From: Pseudoscleropodium purum
Lineage: Eukaryota > Streptophyta > Bryopsida > Hypnales > Brachytheciaceae
Reading direction: 5' to 3'
DNA: 64,000 nucleotides
NCBI GenBank assembly: GCA_963969395.1
Contig: OZ017803.1
Span: forward strand, 9,424,001 to 9,488,000
Part shown: piece after piece, positions 1 through 11,497 of the stretch
Layout: every line of letters starts with the position of its first letter
Position numbering within the stretch: position 1 is the stretch's first letter
Notes under the pieces: model-generated
What the model saw: the letters and a program-made list of their open reading frames with translations, nothing else
What the model was told of the DNA's origin: nothing
Database searches by the model: none
Position numbers and translations under genes: made by a program

Positions 1-163
1 ATAAAAATGCACTTATTTGGAGGATGAATAGTCTCATGAATACTTGCACTTCTATCATTTATAGAGAAATTATTTGTCATTCATTAGCCAAAAAACATAT
101 GCCGCATCGTTTATGGGTTAACTCTAAAGGGACAAGACCTATCACAAAGATACTTTACTAGAA
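1..163 (+). pseudogene. Fragment of unrecognised protein, copy 1
   Basis: An open frame enters at the window edge and stops at about position 163. Around positions 35-115 it reads MNTCTSIIYREIICHS followed by HRLWVN. The sequence near 55.2 kb has the matching string MKSSNFVLHGRILCHS and then HRRLWVDH. The two are clearly related at protein level, so both derive from one repeated coding sequence. I do not recognise the family. It could be a tail of a mobile-element protein or a duplicated host gene fragment. The 5' part lies outside the window. Confidence 0.35.
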
Positions 164-3100
164 ATTATCTAATTTTTGAACAAAAAAGTGCATTCTTTGT
201 TTCTTTATAGCTAATTTGATAAAATTATTGAGAGAAATAATATATTTGTACCAAGTTATAAGTCCAAAAATGTACTAAAATTCAAAAAACTACTTAGACC
301 TTAAACCCTAAAGAATCAAGGGATAATTTAGATTTCCAAAATTGTAAAGATATATTATAAAATGTAACTTAGAATAATAATTTAATGATGATTCTCAAAC
401 ATTAGTTGTAAAATATAATTTGTTGAAGAAGAATAATGACCTATTCAGAAATTATCCTATTAGTATAATAAGTTTGTTCCAAGGGAGCGGTCAAGTAGGA
501 AATCAATGCTAATAGGTTTTATAGGAAATATAAACCCAAATAGAAGACAATGACCCAATTCAAAAGAATTAACAATCACTTAGACTACAACAACATTGCC
601 TTCCAACTAGGTACATGACTTGATTTTACTATTCTCACTCCATCATTCTCATGTTTTACAATTCTCTTTGAATAGAGTCCTAATCCAACATGGACATGTA
701 AAATTAAACATATACTTGCACATTTACATCAATTTAGAAAATGCACCGATTTGATTCACAAACCAATTTTTAGCGTCACACATAAAAGCATGTATTCACT
801 CTATATAAAACAATGACACCCAACTCAAATTGCAACCATTTATATATAATTGTTTTGGTAAATAAATCACCATTAAGCATTTTTACAATCATCAATTCAA
901 CATAATCAAATTCCAAATTAACTCCATTCTTACTTAAACTTCCACCACTACTCACAGCTCATCTCTTCTCACATCATCTTTGATTTGTCTCCCAAATAAT
1001 ATCATCTCTAATTTGATCTCACATACTTTTATTTTCCTAACTAAGACACATCACTCCAAATTTCCACTACATCTCACATACATAAACACTTCATATTCTA
1101 ATTAGAATTCCAATGACTCAAGCATCACCATACATACAAAAATAGAAAATAACACAATCAACTTAGGCCAGGACTCTCATTGAGCTCTCTTAAAGCGGGT
1201 AAGTTTTTCACTTCCTTCCCGCACCTAATAGGCAACCCGGAAGACATACAACCGCCACCGAATTGGATCATTGGAACCCAAATTCGAATAGACACACACT
1301 AATTCCAACTTGGTTCATTTACTACATGACAATTCTAACACACCAAATTAGAATAGACCTCTATCTACATAATCCTTATATTATATTCACACAATTAGAC
1401 TAACAAAATCAAAACATTTGGATATGATCTATGGATTATATCTAGCCATTAAACTTATGTTTTGATTTTATACTAGATTTTGTTTCAAAGAAACATGATA
1501 TTTACATTGTTTATTTTAACACTTGTGACTTTTTGTTCTTAAATCTTCATTTTATCATCCAAATTTAATATTTTTTTAACAAAACCTATGAAATAAATCC
1601 TTCTAAGTAAGTCTATTTTCTATTGCATCCATGTATAATTTTTACTTTCATACTCCATTTTGCCATAATATATATACAAAATTTTATATTTACATCTTTT
1701 AAATTTGGCATTATTGCAATCACATATATTCTCTAGGTTATAATGTTTAAAAAAAATTCATGAAAAATCTAAAATCATCATGAATTTTGAAAAGAAAATA
1801 TTGATATTTCATACAAAATATAAAATATCCTTGAAAAATCCCAAACTTCACTACATGTATATATTGCACAATGTATTGAAAAGATGCAGAAAGCCTTGTG
1901 CTTGGCATGCCCCCTTTCATTGAAAATATATAGCCATCAATCTTTAGGAGGCAAAATGATGCTATCAAAAGTCTACAACCATTGATTTAATTTTTTTTTG
2001 AAAATTAGTGATTTTGAACCACCATTGTCAATCTACTATCAATTTTTTTCAAAAAAAAATTCAAAACCCCTCCTTGCTATTGATCTTTGAAAATGGATGT
2101 AATAAAGATACTAATGATTACCTAGTACTGATTCAAAATACAATACATAGAATGCATATGGATATTATATATAGTATATCAAAATAATACAATGTATATA
2201 CATGGATATTGATACAAGATACAAAATACTAATGCTAACAACATGTACTATGCCAATATCCTATATTGATTGCAATGACAATTGCTTCAAAAAATAGAAA
2301 TATGGAGTGCATGGGATTATTAATTATTTGATAAGCAATAATTAATTCATTTCGCAAGTAAGTGAGATGTGGCAATTTATTACAATGTGTTGAAAAATCT
2401 AGATACAAATGGAACATTACATTATAGATCATATTATAAAAAATAAATTAGATCATTATATATTTATAACCACGGGTAAAGGCTAGCCCTCAACTTCAAA
2501 TTTTTCAATAAAATATCCATTTTAAAGATTTCTTGAAGTACTTGACAAAATTGGAAATAATTTTTAGAAAACTCTATTTGTTTAGTCTTGTTTAAAATTC
2601 CAGAAAACTGAATATACAAATCAAGTTTAAAGGAAAAAAATATGAAAAGTGGTAAATATATTTAGTTATGGATGTAATGATATATTAAAAAATTCAAAAT
2701 ATTTGCACTTAAGGAATTGCATAGGAAATGTGGCATAAACTCTAGAAATAGTGTTTTGTAAAAAATAGTGTGTTAAATTTCACTACTCTCATTTTCTAGT
2801 ATGACAGCCTATCATACAAATCTACTCTGTACATTGTTCTAAAAATTCCTCTTAAGGAGGCACTTCTCTATTGGTATGGACTTTGTTTCTTCTATCAAGC
2901 TAAAAAGTTGACCTTGGACTCTAAATATTGATTGGAATTAAACCAAATATGTCATGAATTTACATTTTTCATCATGCTCTAGATTATCTTATATCTTTGT
3001 ATAACAATTTTTTTTTTTTCTTAGAAGTTTTCAACATTTTTATGAGTTGAAGGTTATTCAAGATAATTGGAATGTTAGGACCAACCCGTAGCATGTGAAT

Positions 3101-4185
3101 TTGGGCCTCTTTGTATGGTTTGTGTTAAAATTGACTTGTTGAAATGGGTGCATCAGGCAGTTGGTATAGAAGTCAAACCTTCTCAAAAAATTTTAAATAT
3201 TCACTAAGTATCTTAAGTGACTTTTATAATAATTTACAATGTGTCTACTGTCTTAAAACTTTTAAATAATTCATCTAAACTATGTATGAGATTATTCAAA
3301 GCATCATAGTAATTCCTACAATTCATTAGTATCTCCTAAAAGATTTTAGAATTATACTAGCAGTTGGCACTTACTTTGCTACGCATAAAATATATTACTT
3401 TCATCAATCTTTTATGTGATAGAATGTAGATAAATAAAGTATGTATAATCTTTAAATGAAAATATTGACATCCTCATACAATATTCTTTGAAAAAAAAAA
3501 TCTCTCTCTATATATATCTATATATAGTGCAATAGAAAGTAATTAAAAAAAATCTTTATATCATAATTATCACAAAATATCCTTTACAAAGATGAAAACA
3601 TTGCAATAAAAAGAAATTAATCAAGTGAACAATGTAAGTAGAATCTTCACATTTGAATATGTTGAGCAATAGTTTCAATTTCAAGAAAATCTTCAAATAA
3701 AATATTTTCATAATCTCCAAATATACATACGATGAAATATAAAGTAATTTCAATTTTTTTGGAATCAAAATCTTTACAATTAAGGAACATAAAAAATCTT
3801 CATCTATAAAAATATAGAATAAAGATTCTAATTTCAATTTTAATCTATAGTAAAAAAATTTTGTAATAAATTATAAAAATCTTTATAATCATTGGAATAT
3901 ATTGCATTCTAGAAAAAAAAGAAAAAAAAAAAGAAATATATCCAAGTTAAAATTTGTACATTAGAATCTTTGCATATTTGGCTATTTGTATATTCTTACA
4001 AAAAAAGTGATAAATTTTATAAATAGATTGCATCTAAAGATGCATACATTGGAATATCCTTTTAGTGACTATAAAGAATGTAGCAAATGGCTACAAATAT
4101 CATCCTACTATATTTATTCATATGGTAGGTTATCCCAATTGAGACAATGAATTAATGATGGACACCAAAAGAATGCAATTGGATG
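164..4185. other. AT-rich intergenic DNA
   Basis: No credible gene was seen. The stretch is AT-rich with many homopolymer runs and short AT repeats (for example the TA/TC run near 3500-3530). Positions about 540-1340 are C/A-rich and G-poor. Their texture resembles the repeat arms at 42.4 and 50.0 kb, but I could not establish homology. The short open frames here (for example 1747-1968 minus and 3556-3837 minus) have low-complexity composition and no recognisable motif. Confidence 0.5.
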
Positions 4186-4469
4186 GAAGGGGACAGGGTT
4201 GACAGGATGTCCGGACGTCCGGACGCGGACGCTGTGTCTACAGCATCCGCTAACATTCGCGTCTTGGCGAACGCAACGTCCGCCTGTCCGCCCGATTACG
4301 GCCGTCCGATCGACGCGCGGACTGATCTGGTCCGCACGATCTGGGCGTCCGTCCGCCCCGCCCGTCCGCTTTCCGACGCGGTTGGGACGCTGCGTCCGGA
4401 CGTCCGAACGTCCGGAAAACGGACGCTATTTTGGGGCGGACGTTGACATTCGTCAACCTTGGAAGGGGA
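4186..4469 (+). mobile_element. CpG-rich hAT-type miniature element (copy A)
   Basis: The element spans 4194-4461 (268 bp). It is flanked by perfect 8-bp direct repeats GAAGGGGA at 4186-4193 and 4462-4469, as expected for a hAT target-site duplication. Its ends are inverted: CAGGGTTGAC on the left, and CAAGGTTGAC when the right end is read in reverse complement (9 of 10 match). This fits the hAT terminal consensus YARNG. The interior is strongly GC- and CpG-rich, built from repeated GGACG/CGTCC words, and stands out from the AT-rich surroundings. It has no transposase, so it is non-autonomous. A homologous copy lies inverted at 55965-56205. The open frames inside it come from composition and are not genes. 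Confidence 0.8.
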
Positions 4470-4579
4470 CATCGCCAAAGTGTGCATGAATCCTAAACAT
4501 GCAGAGTTTGAAACAAACTCTTAACTTTTCGATCTACTTGATTTAGGTATAAAAATATGTAGGAATCTCTAAAACAATG

Positions 4580-5419
4580 TCATGCTAAAACCTCATGGTA
4601 AACCACATTTTTTACCGTTTCCATAGCATTTGAATTGTCATTAGCGACCTTAATGTTTGCAGGATGTCTACCATGAGACAAAGCTACATATAATTAACCA
4701 TGGCTAAATACTTCATTTCGAAGATAAATGCCGATTCAATAATACGATTGGCCCTGCAATTTATTGATTATCATTGCAAAAACACCAATGATAGGAAATT
4801 ATCTCCGACATAGTGTAAATGGCAAACAACTATTGTTGCAATGATGTGTGATTCTTGGAATCAACACTTCTTGGCCACAATGACACCTTTCCACAATTTC
4901 ACACAATAATATAGATGGAGATACTTGTAACAAATGTAAGTAACTATCGTTATACAAACCTTTTGTTGGATTTAAATTTCTTAGCAACATCACATGTTGA
5001 CTACATTTAAGATTTAATTGATGAGGTGGCAAACCACTAAGATGTAAAGAATTTTAAAACTCTACCGGATAATAATGGGCATGTTCATCATTTTCGTGAA
5101 TAAAATCAGCGCTAAAACATTGATGCACATCACCAAGTATACGGTCAGTGATTTTAAGGTTGATTTTTTGGGCATCATCATTTCAAACAACGAAAATTAC
5201 ACGCTTGGAGAAATCAACTGGATCATCAAAAATTGCATCAATAAGTCCATTTAGAGAATTTTCATGCGCAACCATTCCAAATGGTAGATCTAATTCTAAA
5301 CCAATTTTGCCTTCATCAATATTTAATAAAAATTGTTGAAAATCTAGTTGACTTTGTATACGCATATTAGCAGTCAAATGAAAATGTTGCATTAGTAGAA
5401 ACAAATATGAATGTCGCAA
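4580..5419 (-). pseudogene. Helitron helicase C-terminal part
   Basis: Three adjoining fragments are recognisable. One ends in LTANMRIQSQ...FLLNIDEGKIG (5419-5183), equivalent to the family's 'LTxNMR ... IGDG'. The next has MPPHQLNLKCSQHVMLLRNL and VLIPRI with LPFTL (5032-4799). The last has FAMIINKLQGQS, IGIYL, EVFSHG and LYVALSHGR (about 4800-4640), matching the canonical 'FAMTINKSQGQT ... VGIYLPxPVFSHGQLYVALSR'. In-frame stops occur in the last piece, one of them TAG for an expected glutamine codon CAG. Together they place the end of the Helitron coding region at 4580. Confidence 0.8.
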
Positions 5420-5536
5420 GTAAGCTTCAACAGTTTACTTACAACCTCCACCTACAACGACAAGCAAAGTTTGGCAAAAATCACCACCAAATAAAACTAC
5501 AAGACCACCATTCGGAGTATCAATATCTTGAATATC

Positions 5537-6094
5537 TCACAATGATTGATCTATTGCTTTGATTATAAATCTATGTTCAACACAAGTTTCATCAAGCACA
5601 ATCAATTGTACTTCCCGTAAACTTTGAGCTAACGATGATTGGGCACTAATTGAACATGTTGATTTATCATGCAATTGGAATGGAGTGGCAAGAGATGAAT
5701 GTGTTGTTTGTCCTTCGTACAAAAGACAAGCAACAATTCCACTTGTTGCCATTACCATACATCTAATACTACGACCTCGAAGATAACCTAATATGGTATT
5801 GTATACAAAAGTCTTATTAGTACCCCCAAGGCCATTCAAAAAATATAACTTACAAGAAGGATGAAGTTCTAAAATGGCATTAGTAAATGCATTGAAAACA
5901 ATGTGTTGTTCTTCATTTAGTTTGTCCACGTCCTCTTCTATAAAGTTAATGTTTAAATTATCTAAGTTATTGTTGTCATTGGCATCATCACCAACATCAC
6001 CAATATTTGGATAGCCAAATTCATTCAAATCTTGAATGTCAAAAAAATCTTCAATGCATTTATCATCAAACGACAAATGTTCATTAATGGACAA
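5537..6094 (-). pseudogene. Helitron Pif1-type helicase core
   Basis: The open frame encodes 185 residues with helicase motif I GLGGTNKTFVYNTI, where the conserved glycine before Lys-Thr is replaced by Asn (canonical GPGGTGKT). It continues with a motif Ia region containing MATSGIVACLL and THSSLATPF, and motif II LIVLDET. Motif order and spacing match Pif1/Helitron helicases. The altered Walker A residue would impair ATP binding, in agreement with the frame breaks on both sides. It is an internal part of the decayed Helitron gene. Confidence 0.85.
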
Positions 6095-6994
6095 AATTGC
6101 TTTACTATAGCAATTTTCATCATTAAATTAATCATTAGATATAGCGTCAATATGTTTCTTCAATAAACCAAGAGGATTCAATGGTTATTCAAACACAAGA
6201 AGTATTGCAAACAATCATCGAATTTGTTTAGGCAATGCAATGATGGTTGCCTCTTGGAGACAATTGCTCCATTTACCCTCGTATGCAATGCAAGCAGCTT
6301 TATACGTTGAATGTACCGTATTTTGAAAACAAAATAAGTCATCAAACGAAGTTGGTGCCTCAACATGAATTAACAACAAATGCAAGTAAAATAATTTGGT
6401 ACCTACAGGAACCATATTTACTCTACCAAAAACTTTTATTTTGCATTGTCTTCTTTCCCACAAATTTTTCTTCTCATTCTACTTATAGTGCAATGGAAGA
6501 TTCATGTATTGAAGAAGCATATGATTGCCTTGATTCTCAGAAGCAATCACAGCATGAATGTGGCAATTGAATTCGAAAAACTCTAGAAAGTTTAGTTTTA
6601 GTATTTTGATCAATCATTGATTGCAAAGATGTTCCTTCTTGGAAGGTAACATATTGTTGATCGGGAAGATGAGTGGATAAACATCAAATACTATGACTCT
6701 TGTTGTTGGTTTCAAAACCAAAGAGCCTCCAACATTCTTCTTGTGCAGCAACATAGCATCTTTCTAAAAATTCTTTAATTTCATCGACAACCTCATCTGT
6801 TTCTAGAATACCACGATCTAAACCTTAAAAATATATTTATGGAGGTATTTCATAGTTTTTACTGAATTGCAAACCTCCACATTAATATGGCAATTAAAAT
6901 GGCCTATTAAATATGGATTGTATGGCATAACCCATTGATTGTCCAAATGGACAATTTGACCACACATATGTTTTCCAACATAGCGATTGTCATT

Positions 6995-7456
6995 TTAACA
7001 ACAATACAAAATATGCCCATTACCATCCATCTTGGTGGTATCTCGAGATTGCATTGAATAGTACTTGGAACATTTTCCATCCTCTATATATGAACAATTG
7101 GAATTATCCAAACCATATGGATTGTGCATCATGTGCTTAGCAACTGCAACATAAAATTGCGGTTGCCTATTCAAATTTGGAATCTCAACACATACAATTC
7201 TATCTACAAGGGCACAATTGTTGACCTTGTTTTTCAACCAAAAAAGAATGTGAGCATGAGGTAGACCACACTTTTAAAACTCAATAGTATAACTAAAAAC
7301 AATTGTCTCCCCCAATATATTTTTCTTTGTGATTTTGTCCATCATAGCTTTTAATTTGAGCTCAAAGACATGTACTACAACATCTAAATGATTGAGAGGA
7401 CTTTGACTTGGTTCAAGCTCATCAATAATCTCAAACCAATTTAGATTACATGTCAT
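6995..7456 (-). pseudogene. Helitron Rep (HUH nuclease) fragment
   Basis: The segment starts with MTCNLNWFEI at 7456, the usual 'MTCNPxWxEI' block. It continues through FELKLKAMMDKI to SYTIEF and meets a TAA at about 7274, where family members usually have a glutamine (CAA). Beyond this stop the same frame continues CGLPHAHILFWLKNK, so the HUH metal-binding motif HAH (codons at 7256-7248) is intact. It is followed by DRIVCVEIPN and KHMMHNPYG, also canonical. A single C-to-T change explains the stop. In an active element this domain nicks DNA to start rolling-circle transposition. Confidence 0.8.
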
Positions 7457-7787
7457 TGTAATAAATAAATCTAGTTTGCTAAAACTCTAACTAAGACTAT
7501 ACTATCGTGAAAGAATTTTGACATGTATTGAGGAGATCCAATGAATATTGCAGGTAAAACAATGTGGCGCCCAATGCATCTTCCACTATCATTGTGCATA
7601 GTATCTACAATGCCTTGATAATATTCTATTCAAAGTTCTGTTTGATGTTGTTTAATGAAAAATAAATTTTCATGTTCTACACACAAATATTGATTTACTA
7701 CATATTTTTGGAATAAACTACCAACCCTATGCAATATATTAGATTGAGGTTGCTTATGAAGCATATACTAAACAAATGACTTTAAAA

Positions 7788-8600
7788 TCACCCTAATATT
7801 TGCTTTAAAAGTAGGTGACCACCTATATCAACCATCCGGAAACAACAAAAGGTAGGATAAAGCATCGTAAACTTGATGAATTTTTTTATCCATTGTAAAT
7901 TTTCACGATGCCAGTGAAGAATAATATCTCGACCATATTCTAAATGTTGTTTGTCAACAACAATAGTAGCAACCTCTGGAACCATAGGGCGATTGTATCA
8001 ACGACGATGTTCACCAAGAGGAGTCTCACCGGTGATACGAAGTTCCATGTTATGTCCTCCCAGTAGAACATGACTTGAAGACTTAAAACCACGAACCGAT
8101 GCATTGATTGATTCTAAAACTTCTTGGATGTTATTAACGGTCTCACAGTCAGGATCATCAAAGATCTCTGTACGACGATTGGTTTGTAAATCATCATCTA
8201 AAAAATAAATTTGTGCAAATCTTGCACTATAATCAATTACGAGTTCTAAATCTTCAATGTGATGACATAACTCTCCATTTACACGAAAAGTATATACCTC
8301 TTGACCCTCAGCTTGGCCAGACTGAAATTTACTACACATACTTGTAAACGTAAACGCTTGATTATATTTTCTACTGGATTTAAGAAATCCTCGAGAATTG
8401 GGTGTATTATCCATAAAAAGCTCATTGAGTATAGAGTGAATGGTAGGATGGCTAACATGTTCACTACCAACTTTACCATTGTAACAACAAATTGTTGCTT
8501 TTTCTTTCTTAAAACGAAATGCTAAACATTTTGGACATTGGATGGACATAGATCTAAGACTATCAATATCAACATCTACATAGTCATCAATTGTAAACAA
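7788..8600 (-). pseudogene. Helitron-like N-terminal domain fragment
   Basis: The open part 8600-7998 encodes 200 residues. It shows a zinc-knuckle-like CPKC, then CCYNGKV, an AFTFTSM segment, VYTFRVNGELCHHI and FAQIYFLDDD. These appear in the order typical of the N-terminal domain of plant Helitron helicases. A shifted frame from 7985 to 7788 continues with EVATIVV and RDIILHWHREN, which corresponds to the usual 'EVA-I-V ... RDIIL' segment. It is part of the pseudogene at 4580-8640. The frame break near 7990 marks it as non-functional. Confidence 0.8.
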
Positions 8601-8819
8601 AGCTCGAGCTATAGTTTACAAAAGATGACAATTATAAATCTTAAAATTTGCACTTTAGGATGTAGAAACAAAAATAATGGTTTTGAAATTGCACCTTTAT
8701 AATTTGTGCTCCAAAAATCTTCACTCCTTGAATATGCTCCACTTCACTCCAACTTTTGCTTCCTAACATCCATAACACATCAACATATATTCAATAACAA
8801 AATTTTGGATGTTAGCACC

Positions 8820-9690
8820 TATTTCAAAACTTAGGTCAAATTTCGCCAAATTGATCAAATTCATGTGCATGACATTGCTCAAATTAAATCAAACCATTGA
8901 AATTATATTCAATTCTTCATGTTTACCTCAAAAAATGCTAAAGCTATTCAAATTAGGTTTTAAATAGGTCAAACTATTGACATTAGTTTACATTGCATTG
9001 ATAACATTCGACTCATATTGTTCAAATGAAATTCAAATTGCCCAAATTACATCAAATAATGTTCAAATTATTCAAATTAGATCAAATTATTGGCATTAAG
9101 CTCAAATTAGGTCAAATAGCTCATATTAGATCAAATTCCTCCAATTTGGTTCTAATTTCATCAATCTCTTAGAATTATGTCGAATTGAAGCTCAAATTGC
9201 ATTCAATTTCTTCAAATGAATCTCAAATTGCTCACAATAGGTTAAATTGTTGACATTAAGCTTAAATTAGGTCAAATAGCTCAAATTAGGTCAGATTCCT
9301 CCAATTTGGCTCTAATTTCATCAATCTCTTAGAATTAAATTGAATTGAAACTCAAATTGCTCACATTAGGTCAAATCGTTGACATTAAACTCAAATTAGG
9401 TCAAATTGTTCTCTAAGAATGCTCTAATTGCTCCAATTTGGTTCTAATTATATCAATCTCTTGAAATTAAGTTGAATTGAAGCTCAAATTACACCCAATT
9501 TGTTCAAATGAAATTCAAATTGTTCACAATTGGTCAAATTGCTCCAAAAATGCTCCAAGAATGCTCTAATTGCTCCAAGATTGCCCCAATTTGGCTTTAA
9601 TTACATCAATCTCTTGTGTGAAATTAGATTGAAACTCAAATGACATTCAAATTGTTCAAATGAAATTCAATGTTCAAACCACCATTTTAT
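8820..9690. repeat. Diverged tandem repeat, period about 130-160 bp
   Basis: A block built around CCAATTTGG followed by a TCTAAT-like word and ATCAATCTCTT recurs four times, starting near 9141, 9301, 9433 and 9586. Spacings are about 160, 132 and 153 bp. Between these blocks, shorter words such as CTCAAATTAGGTCAAAT repeat every 20-30 bp. It looks like an old satellite array that has lost homogeneity. It lies upstream (in the Helitron sense) of the RepHel frame and could belong to the Helitron 5' region or be independent. Confidence 0.65.
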
Positions 9691-10012
9691 ACATGAATTC
9701 AAATTTGCTCAAAACAAATGTGAAGAAGATACTTTGGAGGTATTGTTGAACTCAAGAACACCACTACTTGATTAATTTCTTCCTTCACAACCAATGGTGA
9801 CCAAAATTGAAGAATTGAAATACAAATTTTTCAAATTGCAAGGACTTTGTAAAGACTTTATTGTGGAATTCAAAATTGGTTCAAAATTGGTTCAAATCAT
9901 TTGATAGTAACAATAGAACATTAGAATCAAGAACACTTAGAAAATCATAGAATCGTGCAAGTAGAATGAAGTGTGAAGCCAAGAATACCTTAACATCCAT
10001 AATATCACTGTA

Positions 10013-10164
10013 CCTCTGTAATATCACATTTTACCACTGTGTGATATTAAAGAGGTGCAGAGGCCGTTGTAACTCTGTATTATCATATTGTGTTAAAATA
10101 TGATATTACAGAGGGATTGGACCTCTGTAATATCATACAGTGTAAAAATGTGACATTACAGAGG
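10013..10164. repeat. Three consecutive related palindromes
   Basis: Three hairpin-forming units of 41-43 bp follow each other at 10013-10055, 10073-10113 and 10122-10164. Their left arms read CCTCTGTAATATCACA, CTCTGTATTATCATAT and CCTCTGTAATATCATA. The right arms are near-perfect reverse complements: 15 of 16 in the first two and about 13 of 16 in the third. The loops are AT-rich, about 10 bp. All three share the same arm family, so one palindrome was apparently amplified in tandem. Function is unknown. It could be a transposon end structure or a source of hairpin RNA. Confidence 0.75.
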
Positions 10165-11497
10165 ACCTTGTGATTTTAGTGGTATGATGAAGAAACATTA
10201 CAATAATATCTCAATGTTTGAGGAGAAAGCAACGGTAGAGTGAAAGTAGAAGGACTAGAAAGATAAAAAGACAAAAATTTATTAATTGTATACCAAAACC
10301 TTTGATATTTATTTGGTGTCAACGGCAACCAATATCAAGCACATAAAATCTTTCATTCATGAAACGCCAAGTATGAATCATTTTCATTGAATGTTGTTTA
10401 TATGGAGTCCATTAGCTAAGATTGCTTATGAACCCCTCTTCAAAGATGTTTAAGAGGTCACTAGTTTGGATTATAGAAAGTTTAAAAATTATACAAAAAC
10501 AAAAAATTTTAATTAAAAAAATTAATTAGAGGTTCCATAATCGAGTAGAAGAAATGTTTTTCAAAATTTTGAATATATTCTTGAATATTTCTCTCTCAAT
10601 CATGTTACGTGTATTATGTCTTGAAAAATACTCTTGGACATGCATGGTTATTAAAAAAATACAATGAGTGCATGCCTTCTCTTTAGAGAGATGCAACCAA
10701 CACTTCCATATTCTTAATTTTTTTTGGGTTTGTCATTCATTTGTGAAGTATAAAAGTGGAATGATGTAGAGGGAAGGTAGAGAGAGATATAAGATTTAAA
10801 CACTAATTGCAAACTTTTAAAGACAAAACTTGAGTAATTATACTACTTGCAAATCCTACAACTATATACACAGATATCAATCTAATGTATGACAAAATAG
10901 AAAAAAATAAATTAAAAATAAAAAAAAATTCATTAAAAATTATTTATTTATTTATTAAAAAAAATTATTTATTTATTTAAAATATATAAAAAATTATTTG
11001 TATATATTATTGTAGTGGCACAATTCTCTTGTTTTCCATAGCTTGAAAATTTGCGGGCTTCTGTTGACCTCAAATCCCTTCTAATGATCCAATATACATT
11101 CATCATAGTGTACTTCCATGTACTTCTAGAGATTTCTCTTGATTAACAATCAAAATTCCTATCAAAATTATTGCACCTAATTGTGTTCTCTTTTTTAAAT
11201 CAACTCCAATAAATTCTTACCCAAAATTGACTACTACTATTTGTGACTTCATAAGGGTCTAGGGTTGCTTTAGAGCACTTTGAAACTTATAATCCATTCA
11301 ATCAATGTCCAAAAATGTATAAAAAGATAATTTAAAATAAAGATCAACAAGATCCAAGATAGAATTAAGCAACTTAATAATTTAGGAATAATGGTCAATT
11401 GTTTATTCATAAACAATTATATGCAATTATCTTAGGGCAAACTTTTTTTTGATCCATGCATCCTTCAAATCTTGTATAAAAGACAAAATTTAACATT

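Larger units (their letters stand above)
4580..8640 (-). pseudogene. Decayed Helitron Rep/helicase gene
   Basis: Read on the minus strand, consecutive fragments match the canonical order of plant Helitron RepHel proteins: the Helitron-like N-terminal domain (about 8600-7998), a continuation to 7788, the HUH Rep nuclease (about 7456-6995), a linker (about 6463-6215), the Pif1-type helicase core (6094-5537) and the helicase C-terminal part (5419-4580). Frameshifts and in-frame stops separate them, so no full protein is made. The natural C-terminus, ending NVVYHEVLA and a TGA at 4582-4580, is still recognisable. Helitrons are rolling-circle DNA transposons. I could not place the 5' TC and 3' CTRR termini. 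The hAT-type element at 4194-4461 lies just beyond the 3' end of the reading frame and may be nested in the Helitron tail. Confidence 0.85.

Noticed and set aside
4183..4489. Several overlapping open frames on both strands rich in Arg and Pro
   Set aside because: They arise from CpG-rich repeat words inside the hAT-type element; all frames are open by composition and none has a motif.
8820..9690. Regularly spaced repeats resembling a CRISPR array
   Set aside because: Repeat and spacer lengths are irregular, units are diverged, and the genome is a plant; it is a decayed tandem repeat.
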